Assembly (NCBI RefSeq): GCF_000330505.1
Contig: NW_004443648.1
Coordinates: 56,536-120,535 of the forward strand
DNA: 64,000 bases
From: Entamoeba invadens IP1
Lineage: Eukaryota > Evosea > Mastigamoebida > Endamoebidae
Reading direction: 5' to 3'
The translations under genes were made by a program, and so were the position numbers. Below are positions 53,690-63,936 of the stretch, in pieces. The notes beneath the pieces are model-generated. The model worked only from the letters and a program-made list of their open reading frames with translations, did no database searches and was not told the origin of the DNA. Position 1 is the first letter of the stretch. Every line of letters starts with the position of its first letter.

Positions 53690-55189
53690 ATGAAGATCCA
53701 AACACATCTCGACAACTTCAAGTTGTATGACAAAATCATATTACCGACAGTCATAGCAGTTCTTTTAATAACCGGAACGTGTCTCCAACTCTTCGGACCG
53801 TCAACCTACGAGGAAATTACAACATGTGCGTACACATGCACCGACCACACTAACATCGAGTTTGACGCATCAAAGTGCACAGGTATCGACCCAAACCAAG
53901 GAACCGCTTTTACTGTTGAATTTAAACCACTTATTCCAATGAATAGAATGAACAAAGTGCTCATGACACCATTTCTTAACAGAAAGTATGTCGACCCCAA
54001 TCACCCATCATTTTACTCGATGAAACTCTCTGCAAATGTCACGTTAGAATACAACGAGGACTCAAAATGGGTCGAGTGGCAGAAAGGAATGTACACTTCA
54101 CAAGTCAACTGTTACAACAATGAAAAGGGCTCTTGCACTTCATCGTGGTGGATTAAAGAGCCATACATCATGCACGACGTGGAGAGACTTACTGTCCAGT
54201 TAAATGGCCCATATGACGAGTTTTCGAATATTTGTATAACACAGGCGTACGGTTCAAAGAACTACTCCATATCTCGAATTGTGTATATCGTTTTCTTTAC
54301 AGTGATATCGTGTGGGTATTTGGTGTATTATTTTGTCTATTTGATGGTAAGAAGGATATATCCAAACAATCTCAATATCGAACAATACCTCAATATTGGA
54401 TTAATGTTTGCCGCACTCGCTTTCAATGACCCAATCGACTTGTTGGCACTTGCAGTGAATTCACCATTCTTCCCGATTCTTCATGGGATCATGAACACCA
54501 TTTTCTTGGCGTACCTCATCTTCTTTGTTATAGCATTCTTCCAATATTTGAGAATTGATAACGGTCTCTTTTTGAACAAAAAGGTTGAATGGATTGTTGC
54601 CGCTGTATGCACAGGTGGGATGATATTCTCATTCATGTTTTCCGCATCATTATATTACAAAGGCATGACGGATAACCCATTTGCGGTGATCAAACCAGCA
54701 ACTACACTCTCTGTTGTTATGTACACAGCTTCAATTATATTCATCACTATTGTCTTCATATGGATCATATTTATGTTCTTCACGTCGTACCAATCAATAC
54801 GAAAACACAACTCAATTGTGAAGTGCATTTACTTCTGTGCAACTTCGCTCATTGTTATTGGTATTGAATTTACGATGCTTATATTCAGTGACTATACTTC
54901 TTTCTTCAACACTTGTTTGTTTCTATTCTGAACTTTAGATGACTTTCGATGTTAATTTCATTCACAACTAGCATTCACTTCGGAAATTTTTGTGTTTGGG
55001 ATCAACGCCTATATATTCGCAATGTTCTACGCGTTTGTTCCATCGTTCGTCAATCAATTCGACGAAGTTGTGTTGGGGCCAAGTGATAACGATGACACCA
55101 AACCAATTTTGCACCCCGTTACTGAAGAACCAGAAACTAATGTAATACAACCATCCGTCGACCCATACGCGGACGACCAGAAAAATTGA
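53690..55189 (+). CDS. Wntless/TMEM181-like 8-TM membrane protein
   Basis: Exon 1 is 53690-54914 and exon 2 is 54972-55189; the 57-nt intron (GTTTGT...TAG) keeps frame, giving 480 residues. One N-terminal TM (about 18-38), a lumenal beta-rich domain (about 40-195, with paired Cys) and seven C-terminal TMs (about 198-430) follow the Wntless/GOST plan. The motif LMFAALAFNDP in TM3 resembles the Wntless/TMEM181 'LALYNNP' stretch. The last TM and the acidic tail come only from exon 2, which supports the intron. Proteins of this class carry cargo in the secretory pathway. The family is inferred from topology and that motif. Confidence 0.7.
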
Positions 55190-55278
55190 AAAGCAAGATG
55201 ATTTAAGAAGTTAATTATTTTATTGCGTCTATTTGATTTTGAGGAATTGGATCTTAAAATAAGTGAACCAATAAGATC

Positions 55279-57450
55279 TCAATTCAGCAACAACTCTTCG
55301 ATGTACTTGTTCACAAAGATGTTTCGACGTTGCTTTCTTGCTTCCATCAAGCACGACGGCAGCTTCATTGTTTTGTTTTTAAATTGGCATAAGTGGCAAA
55401 TGTTAAATGTGAACTGAATGAGCTTCTCAAGCTTCCAGTTGATTTCGTCGAACAACACTGTGCACTTCATTGTCTTGCAAAGACCTGGGTGAGTGTTTAG
55501 AATAAACCCTTTCACGTTTTCATTGACAAGTGTGTTGACAACATAAGCCCCTTCCTTCGCCTCAACAAGTTCTCCATTGTTGTACACAGCCAACGCAGAA
55601 CTAATGTTATCAGTGGACATATAACATATTTTAACATCGTCTCCACACGCTCTTTTAGCAACTTTCACCAATTCCTCAACTTCGTACTTCCTTATATACT
55701 TCATCATATTTTCGGAAATACCCTCCCGATATACAACAATCTGCTTTAAGTCTCTTCCTTTCAAATCGTTCTCGAGACCTTCGAATCCACAACCCATATA
55801 CCACTTGTGCCCGTCGACAAGAGTAAAGTGTGTTTTGTATTGTGTGAGTGTTTCTTCTGTTGATAATGAAACAGTCACGAGGGTTTTGTTGCTCATCAAC
55901 TCTTTAGACTCGATTCCAATGATGCATGTCTTCTCTTCATTGTCTTTTAAGTAATACCGAACATTCCCAACCTTCATACACACATGGGTAGCAACTCGAC
56001 TGATAACATCAGTTGTGCTTTTGCAAACGTCGATAACTTGTGTTGGGATATCTGTGAAGAAAGTGAAATAGTCTTTAAATGTTCTGACGTGTTCGTGGCT
56101 GTCCAGCGACGTTAAAACGATCTGTGGGTGTGTTGCTTTAATGTTCTCAAAAGTTCTTTTTTCAGACGTATCCCGAGACGATTGAATAACAATTTTAGGC
56201 TCTTCGCACTCAACACCAAAACTCCTCACCATTTTATACAACAAATTTGCTACGCGTTTCACTTTCATGGAATTTTCTGCTTTGGTATAAAAGATCCAAT
56301 TCCTGAGAGGAACCATTTGAACAAAACTATTAGGAAACCTCCACTGCTCGTCTGCTGAAAATTCATTCAAATTGGTAACTAAAAGAGGGACGTTGCACAT
56401 TTGTGCTGTGCATTTCATTAATTCCGAATCAACACGAACACCCCAAGCCTCTGCTATGGGTGACACATTGAGTGTCTCAAGTGCTTTAGAAATGACCAAC
56501 AATGTTTCTTGAAGAGGGTGGATTTGTTTCACTCTTCTCACCTCATGCATCAACTCTGGGACGTAGTAACTCAATTCTACTCTCCCATATTTTCGCTGTT
56601 TTTGAACAAAAAGGAACTGCCCCTTTTCAAAGTGAACAGCTCCTTCATACCTTGACAAGTAATATTCTTCTACAGTGACTTCTTTATCTTTCCAAAAGAA
56701 CTTTTGCGTTTCGGCGGTTCGAGTCAACAAAATGTCGTCGATCCACTCCAACCCTTTAGAAATTCTGTTGTAATACCACCCCGGCCTAAATCCTGCTTCA
56801 ATTTCTAAGCTCGTCATAGTTTTGCTTTTATCCCAGTAGTTTGTCGGGTCGATCTCTCTGTCTGTCACCGGGAAGTGGACGTACAAATTCTTATTCACCG
56901 AATTGACACAGACGTCGAACGTCTGGTGTACTTCATTGTCGTCGTGTTTGATTGTCTCCATACAACAGATGTGTCTTTTCTGGTATGTGTAATCCTGTGT
57001 TTTGTATAACGACGATCTGATGATGTCTGTCGCTCTGAACTGGTCTAACGAGGCTTCTGTTTGTGTGAAAGTCACGGTGATTGGGATATCTCCGAAGTCC
57101 ACCTCGATTTCTTCGTCGATTTGGTGATTGAAGAAGATGAAGTCTTTGTGGATATAGAACATTTCTCCCTTGAAGTAATTTGCCAATATTTCTCGCATTT
57201 GGATGTATTGTTCCAGCTCCGGGTTGAATGAAAATTGGTAAGTAAAGAAGTTCTCATTAGTACCAGTGATCTTGTGATAGAGCGACACAACATCAAATGA
57301 CTTTTCCTTCTCCTCTGTGATCTCTTCATGTTTTGGGATAGAAGCAACGAACTCTGGAGGGTATGGGTTATCATAGAAGAATTCCGTATTGTATTGGTTA
57401 AACACTGCGGAGACTGTTGAGAGGTTGTTGATCACTCCTATTTTCTTCAT
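55279..57450 (-). CDS. Argonaute (Piwi-domain) protein with Glu at two catalytic positions
   Basis: The 723-residue protein has an N-terminal domain, a linker resembling the Argonaute L1 region (SLEIEAGFRPGWYYNRISKG), a PAZ-like stretch (about 255-320, TVEEYYLSRYEG to LFVQKQRKYGRVELSYYVPEL) and a PIWI domain (about 400-723). PIWI motifs are IGIESKEL, VVYREGISENMMKYI, FILNTHPGL and FNICHLCQF with a final RKQRRNIF. Slicer Argonautes have Asp in 'GxDV' and 'YRDG'; here both are Glu (Glu514, Glu576) and the His is kept (His654). It would bind small RNAs and silence genes; loss of slicing is likely. Entamoeba uses 27-nt small RNAs with such proteins. It overlaps nothing and is convergent with the Wntless-like gene. 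Confidence 0.87.
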   Translation of the reverse strand: MKKIGVINNLSTVSAVFNQYNTEFFYDNPYPPEFVASIPKHEEITEEKEKSFDVVSLYHKITGTNENFFTYQFSFNPELEQYIQMREILANYFKGEMFYIHKDFIFFNHQIDEEIEVDFGDIPITVTFTQTEASLDQFRATDIIRSSLYKTQDYTYQKRHICCMETIKHDDNEVHQTFDVCVNSVNKNLYVHFPVTDREIDPTNYWDKSKTMTSLEIEAGFRPGWYYNRISKGLEWIDDILLTRTAETQKFFWKDKEVTVEEYYLSRYEGAVHFEKGQFLFVQKQRKYGRVELSYYVPELMHEVRRVKQIHPLQETLLVISKALETLNVSPIAEAWGVRVDSELMKCTAQMCNVPLLVTNLNEFSADEQWRFPNSFVQMVPLRNWIFYTKAENSMKVKRVANLLYKMVRSFGVECEEPKIVIQSSRDTSEKRTFENIKATHPQIVLTSLDSHEHVRTFKDYFTFFTDIPTQVIDVCKSTTDVISRVATHVCMKVGNVRYYLKDNEEKTCIIGIESKELMSNKTLVTVSLSTEETLTQYKTHFTLVDGHKWYMGCGFEGLENDLKGRDLKQIVVYREGISENMMKYIRKYEVEELVKVAKRACGDDVKICYMSTDNISSALAVYNNGELVEAKEGAYVVNTLVNENVKGFILNTHPGLCKTMKCTVLFDEINWKLEKLIQFTFNICHLCQFKNKTMKLPSCLMEARKQRRNIFVNKYIEELLLN

Positions 57451-57639
57451 TATATGTTTTGGGTTGCAATATTTGTTTTGTTTTATTTAAGAATTCATGA
57501 AAATAAGAAAAGAGGGTTAGACGCGGTACTAATTTAGTAAACTTTATCGTGTCGACTTGCATTGGATCTGTTATAGTTTGTTTTAAACTATTTTTTTCTA
57601 TTAAAAAGAAACTTAAGAACAAATGAAAAAAGGATCGAT

Positions 57640-58092
57640 TTATTTGTCTTCTTTCTCAGCTGGATGGCCGTTGACAAGTGTGTTGCAAAGGACATTATAA
57701 TCGACATACCCATATGAGTCGACAATGCACTCAGACATGACGGCGTCTGTTTCAGCATTAGTCAAGTGAGTTTTACCCAAGTTGTTCAACATTTGTCTCA
57801 ACTCAGCCTCTTGGATTTTACCAGAGTCATCCTTATCAAATGAGTTTAAGACGCCAACAATCCCCTCATGCCAGTCTTTTGGTGAATGCATTTTCACTTT
57901 TGAAATGGCGGATTTGACTTCGTTCATTTTGACTAAGTCTCCCTTGATCTCTTTCATCACTTGGTCTTCCTCTTCCGGTGATGGGGCATACCCAAGTGCT
58001 CTGACCAAACTCATCACGTCGGCGCGTGCAATCATTTTGTCTCGGTCTGTGTCGAATATCTCAAAGTAATCTCTCAAAAGGCTTGAAGACAT
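57640..58092 (-). CDS. EF-hand protein, calmodulin/myosin light chain type
   Basis: The 150-residue protein has the calmodulin-family layout of four EF-hands. The third loop DKDDSGKIQEAE is canonical; the first, DTDRDKMIARAD, is partly intact; the other two are degenerate, as in myosin light chains. The Entamoeba myosin light chain or an EhCaBP-like sensor are the likely roles. The start matches the family's short N-terminus (MSSSLLRDYFEIFD). Confidence 0.88.
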   Translation of the reverse strand: MSSSLLRDYFEIFDTDRDKMIARADVMSLVRALGYAPSPEEEDQVMKEIKGDLVKMNEVKSAISKVKMHSPKDWHEGIVGVLNSFDKDDSGKIQEAELRQMLNNLGKTHLTNAETDAVMSECIVDSYGYVDYNVLCNTLVNGHPAEKEDK

Positions 58093-58609
58093 CGTTTTGA
58101 TTTTGCAGTTCCTTCATCTCTTTATCTCAACCAGGCAATTTCAAGTCTAAGCTTTTTCTTTTCAGTTCACCGCCTTTAACGCTTGGCATTCGGGCTCTAT
58201 TTTTCGCCATTTTGGGGATTTTTTGTTTTCTGTTTTTAACGTTCTTTTTGGAGTTCTTTGTCCGCTTGGTGTTCAGTTGCGTCATTTTAGTTTGTTTTTT
58301 GTACTTTTTTCTCTCATTTAGAATATTAGTTTTGTTTAATTTCAATTTACTTCACCTCTAATTCTTAATATCCTATTTTGAGTGTTGCGTTCATGTTTCA
58401 CTCAAAAAACAGCATTTCTGGCATTTTGGTTCTTTTACTTTTGTACTCAACACAAAATATGTCCAGTTTTAATTCACAACAATCCACCAAATAACACTTA
58501 TTTCTTTATTCTATTGTTGATTAAACTAATAACAAAACATACTCAAGTTAGACTCTACACACACTCAACTACTTACTATGACACCCACTTAATAGAAAAG
58601 TGCTCTCCA
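58093..58609. other. Intergenic spacer
   Basis: About 500 bp between two same-strand genes. A basic 72-codon minus-strand frame (58127-58345) is open but not supported. The region holds the promoter of the EF-hand gene. Confidence 0.55.
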
Positions 58610-60265
58610 TTAGAGCAGAACTTTGTTATTCTCTTTGATCGCCTTTTTAAACTTCTTTTTAATCTCTCTGTCTCGCGTCTCAAGCTCATTAAACACGACG
58701 TCTGGAACAGTACCCGTGTATGCACTATACACTGCACGACTTTTCGATACCAATAATGGATATTCCTCATCAAGTTGTTCAAGTTTCTTTTCTTTGCCAA
58801 CAGCAGGCAGTTTGTCTTTACTCACCTCTCCTTTCTTCAGCAATGAAAATATCCGATTTTTGTGGTAACACCCATACAAACAAAGCAATTGTCCACAGTA
58901 AAAGTGCTTCTCCAAAAACTTCACCAAAACAATCCCATCAACACTCGACAAATCGTCTGGTATACCAAACTCATATCTTTTATTCTCATCTGTTTTTTCT
59001 TCCACACTCTCCTCACTTTTCACATCGCCAAGAATATCGTTATACACAGTGGGTTCGTCGGTAATAACATTTGCTTGCACATCTTCCATTTCATTCGCCT
59101 TGCAACTGTTTTCTTGATTTGGTGGTGTTGTGATATCCGCGTTTAATGTTGCGTTGTCAACATTAAACGATGGTATTTGTGTGATTGTTCTTGTGTCTTC
59201 CATTGCTTCGTCTTCCGTCTTTGATTGATCGTTCTGAGTTTCCTTATTACAAGGTATGACTTGCGTTTTTACATCAGACGGTATGTCTTCTTTCTTTAAG
59301 TTTTGTTCTGTTTTCTCTTTTACTCCATTTCTTTCTGGCGATATCAAAACCATTTGCGTTTTGATGTTTTCACCATTGACCTCAACAATTTCTTCAATTT
59401 CCATTGTATCCATCTTGTTCACTTCCTTCTCGTTTTTGTTATTTTCAACTTTCTCCACTTTTTCTATTTTTTCAATACATTTTTGAGGTAAAAGGTCCTC
59501 CATTTTTGGCACTTGAACATCGGGATAACTTGTCTGTTGATGTTCATTTAACTCAATTTCTGCTGTTTGTATATCTACTGGCTTGACTTTATTTTCTTTT
59601 CGGGGGAGTTCTACTTCCATTAAACTTTGTGACCTTGGCCGTGCTTCATCTGACACTGTGAATAGAGTTTGGCTTTTGTCGTTTATGACATTTTCATGCT
59701 TTGCATCGAAATCGAGTCTTTCTACTAATGAGACAACAGGTGAAATGGTTTGAAGGTCTTGTGAAAGTGCGTTTAAAATGTTTGAACTGACCCAAGTCTT
59801 TGTGTGTATATTGTTCGTAACTTCGTCCGTTTGTGTGTCTAGTGGCGTGATTAAAATTTCAACATTTTTAGTCTTTTCCCCTTTACTGCTTTCCTTATCA
59901 GTGTTAATTAATGACTTTTTAGACCAGTCATCTGGGTCACTCTCAATTTCATCAGACTCCTCTTTTTCTCGTGTCGGCTCGTCACACACAATATCATCAA
60001 CTTCGCCTTTTTTCACGGTTTTCTTCAATGAGTTTTTTTTTGCAATTGTTGGTCGCAGTTGCAAAACTTTTGTTTGTTTACTTGGTGAAACGTCTAAAAG
60101 TGTTGTAAGCTCATCTTCCTTGGTTTTTAATAGCTTCGCTTGTTTAGCTTTTTCAAGCTGCTTAAATTCCTCATTAAACTCCGCCCATGATTTACTCATC
60201 TTCTTCGGTTTCATGTCGTCGTTTTTTTTCACTACAAAGTCGGTTGTAAGTTTGGATTTTGGCAT
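58610..60265 (-). CDS. Acidic, largely disordered protein with a C-terminal conserved-looking domain
   Basis: The 551-residue protein is Lys/Glu/Thr-rich and low in hydrophobics for residues 1-430, with runs such as EKIEKVEKVENNK. The last 120 residues (YEFGIPDDLSSVDGIVLVKF and onward) are folded-looking, with Cys/Tyr spacing (YCGQLLCLYGCYHKN) and a basic helical end. No known domain is recognised. A nuclear or scaffold role is possible from the basic N-terminus (MPKSKLTTDFVVKKN). It is intronless and ATG-started. Confidence 0.72.
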   Translation of the reverse strand: MPKSKLTTDFVVKKNDDMKPKKMSKSWAEFNEEFKQLEKAKQAKLLKTKEDELTTLLDVSPSKQTKVLQLRPTIAKKNSLKKTVKKGEVDDIVCDEPTREKEESDEIESDPDDWSKKSLINTDKESSKGEKTKNVEILITPLDTQTDEVTNNIHTKTWVSSNILNALSQDLQTISPVVSLVERLDFDAKHENVINDKSQTLFTVSDEARPRSQSLMEVELPRKENKVKPVDIQTAEIELNEHQQTSYPDVQVPKMEDLLPQKCIEKIEKVEKVENNKNEKEVNKMDTMEIEEIVEVNGENIKTQMVLISPERNGVKEKTEQNLKKEDIPSDVKTQVIPCNKETQNDQSKTEDEAMEDTRTITQIPSFNVDNATLNADITTPPNQENSCKANEMEDVQANVITDEPTVYNDILGDVKSEESVEEKTDENKRYEFGIPDDLSSVDGIVLVKFLEKHFYCGQLLCLYGCYHKNRIFSLLKKGEVSKDKLPAVGKEKKLEQLDEEYPLLVSKSRAVYSAYTGTVPDVVFNELETRDREIKKKFKKAIKENNKVLL

Positions 60266-60730
60266 TTTTATTCAACAAATATTATTGAGTTCATTATAAC
60301 TAAACAATATGTGAATTAAAAAAATTACATTATTTTAAACAATTCTTTAAAATATATTATAAAATTATAGTTATATTATAATATATTTCAATTCAATTTA
60401 TTTAATATTAATATTTTTTAATTTATAATAATTATTTCCAAAAATAAATATTATATTATCTTCTTATTATATTATTATAATATTTTTAAACATTATATTT
60501 TTTTAAATATAAATAAAATAAAAATTGGTTTTAAATATAGGGAAGTATGGTATATTAATAATAATAATAATGATAAATATTCTACTTTATGATAATTTGT
60601 ATTTTATGGTGGATTTTTGGATGTGGGTTTTGTACTCTTAACTATGGATTATTTATATAATGTTTTTTAAATAAAATATAACAAATTATTTAAATTCTTT
60701 TATTATAAAATTATTTTAGTAAAATGTTAT
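60266..60730. other. AT-rich intergenic DNA
   Basis: 465 bp of very AT-rich DNA, upstream of the acidic protein gene, with no other feature. Confidence 0.7.
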
Positions 60731-60732
60731 TA

Positions 60733-61005
60733 CAGTAGGGGGAGTGAGGGGCTTGACGATACTGAGGCACTTGACCTATTCTTTAATAGTATTATTTTAT
60801 TAACAATAAAATTTGTACTGTTTAAAAATAAGTAAACAAATTTTACCATTAATAAAAGAAANNNNNNNNNNNNNNNNNNNNNNNNNNNNNNNNNNNNNNN
60901 NNNNNNNNNNNNNNNNNNNNNNNNNNNNNNNNNNNNNNNNNNNNNNNNNNNNNNNNNNNNNGGTCAAGTACCTCAGTATCGTCAAGCCCCTCACTCCCCC
61001 TACTG
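60733..61005. mobile_element. TIR element interrupted by a scaffold gap
   Basis: Terminal repeats of 44 bp (60733-60776 and 60962-61005) start CAGTAGGGGGAGTGAGG and differ at one position. TA flanks both ends (60731-60732 and 61006-61007). CAGT ends with TA are typical of Tc1/mariner/pogo elements. The gap lies directly against the right repeat, so the inside is mostly unknown and may be a full element or a MITE. Confidence 0.75.
60862..60961. other. Scaffold gap (100 N)
   Basis: Exactly 100 N inside the TIR element; true size unknown. Confidence 1.
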
Positions 61006-61007
61006 TA

Positions 61008-62514
61008 TTATTTATAATAAGTGTTTAATTTTATTTATAATAATTTTATTTGTTTAAAAGTTAAACAATTGTTTTTTGAAATAATTAAAAAAAAAGAATT
61101 ATTGAATAAAAATAAATAAATATAATAAGTTATTAAATTATTATAAGTTAATCTTTTATTATTGGTTTGAATCACATAAGATAATTGAAACATTATTGTA
61201 TTTAATAAGTCAAAATCTATTCATTGTGATTATAATTTGATCACCTATTCGCAATGGTGTTGTCATTTAATCACCTTATTATTTGATAATTAAGTTATTA
61301 TTGAATAATTATTTTTTTTTAATAAAAAATTTGATTCAAACATTTTGTATAATTTGTTACTTCAATGAATTATTAGAATAAAAATGTCTAATAACGTCAT
61401 ACACATAAGATGAACAATAATTTGATGTTTAATTTTTGAAGTCAACAGTTTGAAAATTGAGATAAATAAAATTACATTATCTTTTGGAATTATTATATAA
61501 TGACACCAATTATATATTTTTCAAATATAATAACATTTTCGGTTTTGTTTATCATTTCTCCAATTTCTTATCTCCGCTGAGATTTAAGTTTCAACAAATT
61601 TTGTGATCAAATGACATAAATAACTTTATTTTTAACATTAAAAAATAATAATGAATTAAAAATGCAACCAAATCCATATGTAACTAGTAAGTAAGAAAAA
61701 ACAAACTTAGTTAATTGGAAAACATAACAAACTTCTTAAACTCAAACTTTTTAGTTTTTGATCTGTTATAATTATGATTAAAAACACCAACACATACTGA
61801 TACAACAACCAGCGAGTATCACTTTTTTAAATAATTCACTTAAAAATATGGTAAAAAAATTATTCTATTTGATTATCATTATAACGATATTTTAACTCTT
61901 TATATTTTAAGTTGTTAGTACAACAACACTAAAAGAAATGTTAATACATTTGTACTTTTAATTACTAAATGTGATTGGGGTTGTTATAAAATGTTCTAAC
62001 GTTGTTTTGTTATTTGAAACATTTCTCGCGAATAATAAGAAATTTAAACATTTGTTTAAATTGAAAAAAAACATTTTTGGTTCTTACAAACAAATATTTT
62101 AAGTTTTTTTTTACATAATATTATTTTGTCAACCCAAAAGTGTAATTGTAATTGTTTTTTCTTTCACGGAATTTCTTTTGACGTTTCTTCTCTTTTTGGA
62201 TAATTCCTTTTTCTTCTATCACTTTTTTGGTAGTGAGTTTGTTCTATTCTTTGCGTGATTTTCCCGCAAAAATATGGACAAATGTCCCTATTATGAAACA
62301 TTGATTCTGTTTTATTTACAATTTGTATAATTTCCTTTAGTTATTGCTCTCCAAAAATATATCAACAATAAAAAAAGAGATTGAAAAGAGAAGAAATGAT
62401 TGGTCAAATCCAATTGCCATAATTAGGCACGTTTCTCCCACAATTTCCGCGATTAAAGAAAACCATCGAACCCTTTTCATCATAAAAGGGTTTCTTCAAC
62501 TCGAAAATTTCACA
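61008..62514. other. AT-rich intergenic DNA, 1.5 kb
   Basis: The region between the TIR element and the thymidine kinase start holds long A/T runs and no supported gene. The reading frame of the kinase extends upstream of 62515 without an ATG or coding look. The last 250 bp have more G and C and are probably the promoter. Confidence 0.65.
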
Positions 62515-63252
62515 ATGGAAATCGACACAACAGTCCTTCTTAGCCCAGTTGTTCAAAAAGATGACATGAAGAAGACGTACGACGGCTCCATCCAGTTAAT
62601 TATGGGCCCAATGTTTTCTGGAAAGACGACGGAGCTAATCCGCCTCATCAAGCGGTTTACAGTCTCGAAGAAGCGGACAGTGATCTTGAAGTACACCAAG
62701 GACGTGAGGTATGGCGAAGTCAATGAAGCTGTTTCGCATGATCAAGAGAAGTGGGAAGCGATTCCCACGATGGAATTGATGCCGTGTGTCAAAGAAGCAC
62801 TTCATTATGATGTTATAGGGATTGATGAAGGGCAATTCTTCCCCGACTTACTCGAGTTCTCCGAGTTAATGGCGGACTATGGAAAACGTGTGATTATAGC
62901 TGCACTTGATGGGACCTTCCAGAGAAAAGTATTTGGGCAGATCACCGACATCGTTCCTTTATGTGAAAGTGTCCGGAAGCTCCGAGCAGTCTGTGTGTTT
63001 TGTGGCAACAAAGCTTCATTCTCGATGCGAACGACAGAAGAAGAGAGTGTTGAAGTCATAGGTGGTGCTGAAAAGTATTGTGCAGTGTGTAGAAAATGTT
63101 ATCACGACAAGTGTGTCTTCCCACAGACTCGGAAGATCAACGACTTCATCGAGCCTTCCGAGAAAAGGAAAAGAAAAGATCACGAGAAGCTTGACCAGTG
63201 GTCTTCCCTAATAATCCCATCAGCAATTTGTGAGGACAGCCAGACCGCGTGA
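62515..63252 (+). CDS. Type II thymidine kinase
   Basis: The 245-residue enzyme phosphorylates thymidine with ATP in the cytosol, for nucleoside salvage. It has the P-loop GPMFSGKTTELIRLIKR, the DEGQFFPDL switch (Mg-binding Asp/Glu), LDGTFQR and the lasso region with a zinc site CVFC and CAVCRKC. These are the hallmarks of the TK1/TdK II family of bacteria, animals and poxviruses. Start ATG 62515 places the P-loop at about residue 30, as in TK1. The open frame upstream (from 62344) is not coding-like. Confidence 0.94.
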   Translation: MEIDTTVLLSPVVQKDDMKKTYDGSIQLIMGPMFSGKTTELIRLIKRFTVSKKRTVILKYTKDVRYGEVNEAVSHDQEKWEAIPTMELMPCVKEALHYDVIGIDEGQFFPDLLEFSELMADYGKRVIIAALDGTFQRKVFGQITDIVPLCESVRKLRAVCVFCGNKASFSMRTTEEESVEVIGGAEKYCAVCRKCYHDKCVFPQTRKINDFIEPSEKRKRKDHEKLDQWSSLIIPSAICEDSQTA

Positions 63253-63433
63253 CGTTTTTTTAATTGAGGTTTTGTTTGTAAGCTTTGCCTTTGAAATTTC
63301 TAAAAAGTATAACACTTTATATTATTAAGAGCACTTTTATAGTTATTAATGAGAGAGATAGAAAGAGAAAAGGGGTTCTCCCTTAAAATAGAATAAAAAA
63401 TAACTAAATAAGAACTATAACGTCCATGTACAA

Positions 63434-63936
63434 TTAATTAGCGTCTTGCTCAGTCTTTATGGTGGGGGTGTCCGAGACACAAGAGAAATGACACACCACT
63501 AAAGCTACTGCAAAAAGCCCTCCTGAAATTAAACAGAGGAGACTTGTTATCAACCCGAATATCCCTGTCATGAAAAAAGAAAGACACGCTAATATGAAAA
63601 ACCAAATGGCACACGCTACACCATTTTCGGTTATCATGTTGTTAAACTGTACCGAGTGCAATATCGCAAATCCCGAAACTAAAATGGTGACTATCCCATT
63701 CACAACTAACACAATCGCAACCAACATCACTGCAAGTGTAGGGTTTGTATTCAAACCACTGATTTGAAAGGATTCAGGTTTGTTGTTTGTGAAGTGTAAG
63801 AGCCCGGTTAGAAGCGTGACTGTATGTCAGTCAAAGCACATTAAAAACTCATGCGAAACAAACGAAGACCAATGACGCAGAGGTAGAGGAAAAACACGTT
63901 TCGAAGGAGTATCCAGACATTGACAAAAAGGCGCAT
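63434..63936 (-). CDS. Four-TM (tetraspan) membrane protein
   Basis: Exon 1 is 63864-63936 and exon 2 is 63434-63819, with a 44-nt intron (GTTTGT...CAG) that keeps frame; the product has 152 residues. Exon 1 starts ATG (MRLFVNVWILLRNVFFLYL) and supplies TM1. Exon 2 holds three more hydrophobic helices (about 55-85, 90-118, 120-140) and a short tail (TIKTEQDAN). Without exon 1 there would be no ATG before TM2. A MARVEL/tetraspanin-like plan is possible, but no CCG motif is present, so the family is unknown. No gene was found to the right of 63936. Confidence 0.72.

Noticed and set aside
58127..58345. Basic 72-codon minus-strand frame (Lys/Asn-rich)
   Set aside because: Composition reflects T-rich DNA on the plus strand; it has no known family match and crowds the promoter of the EF-hand gene.
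60800..61028. Frames running through the second N gap
   Set aside because: They are open only because N is read as an unknown residue; they are also part of the TIR element.
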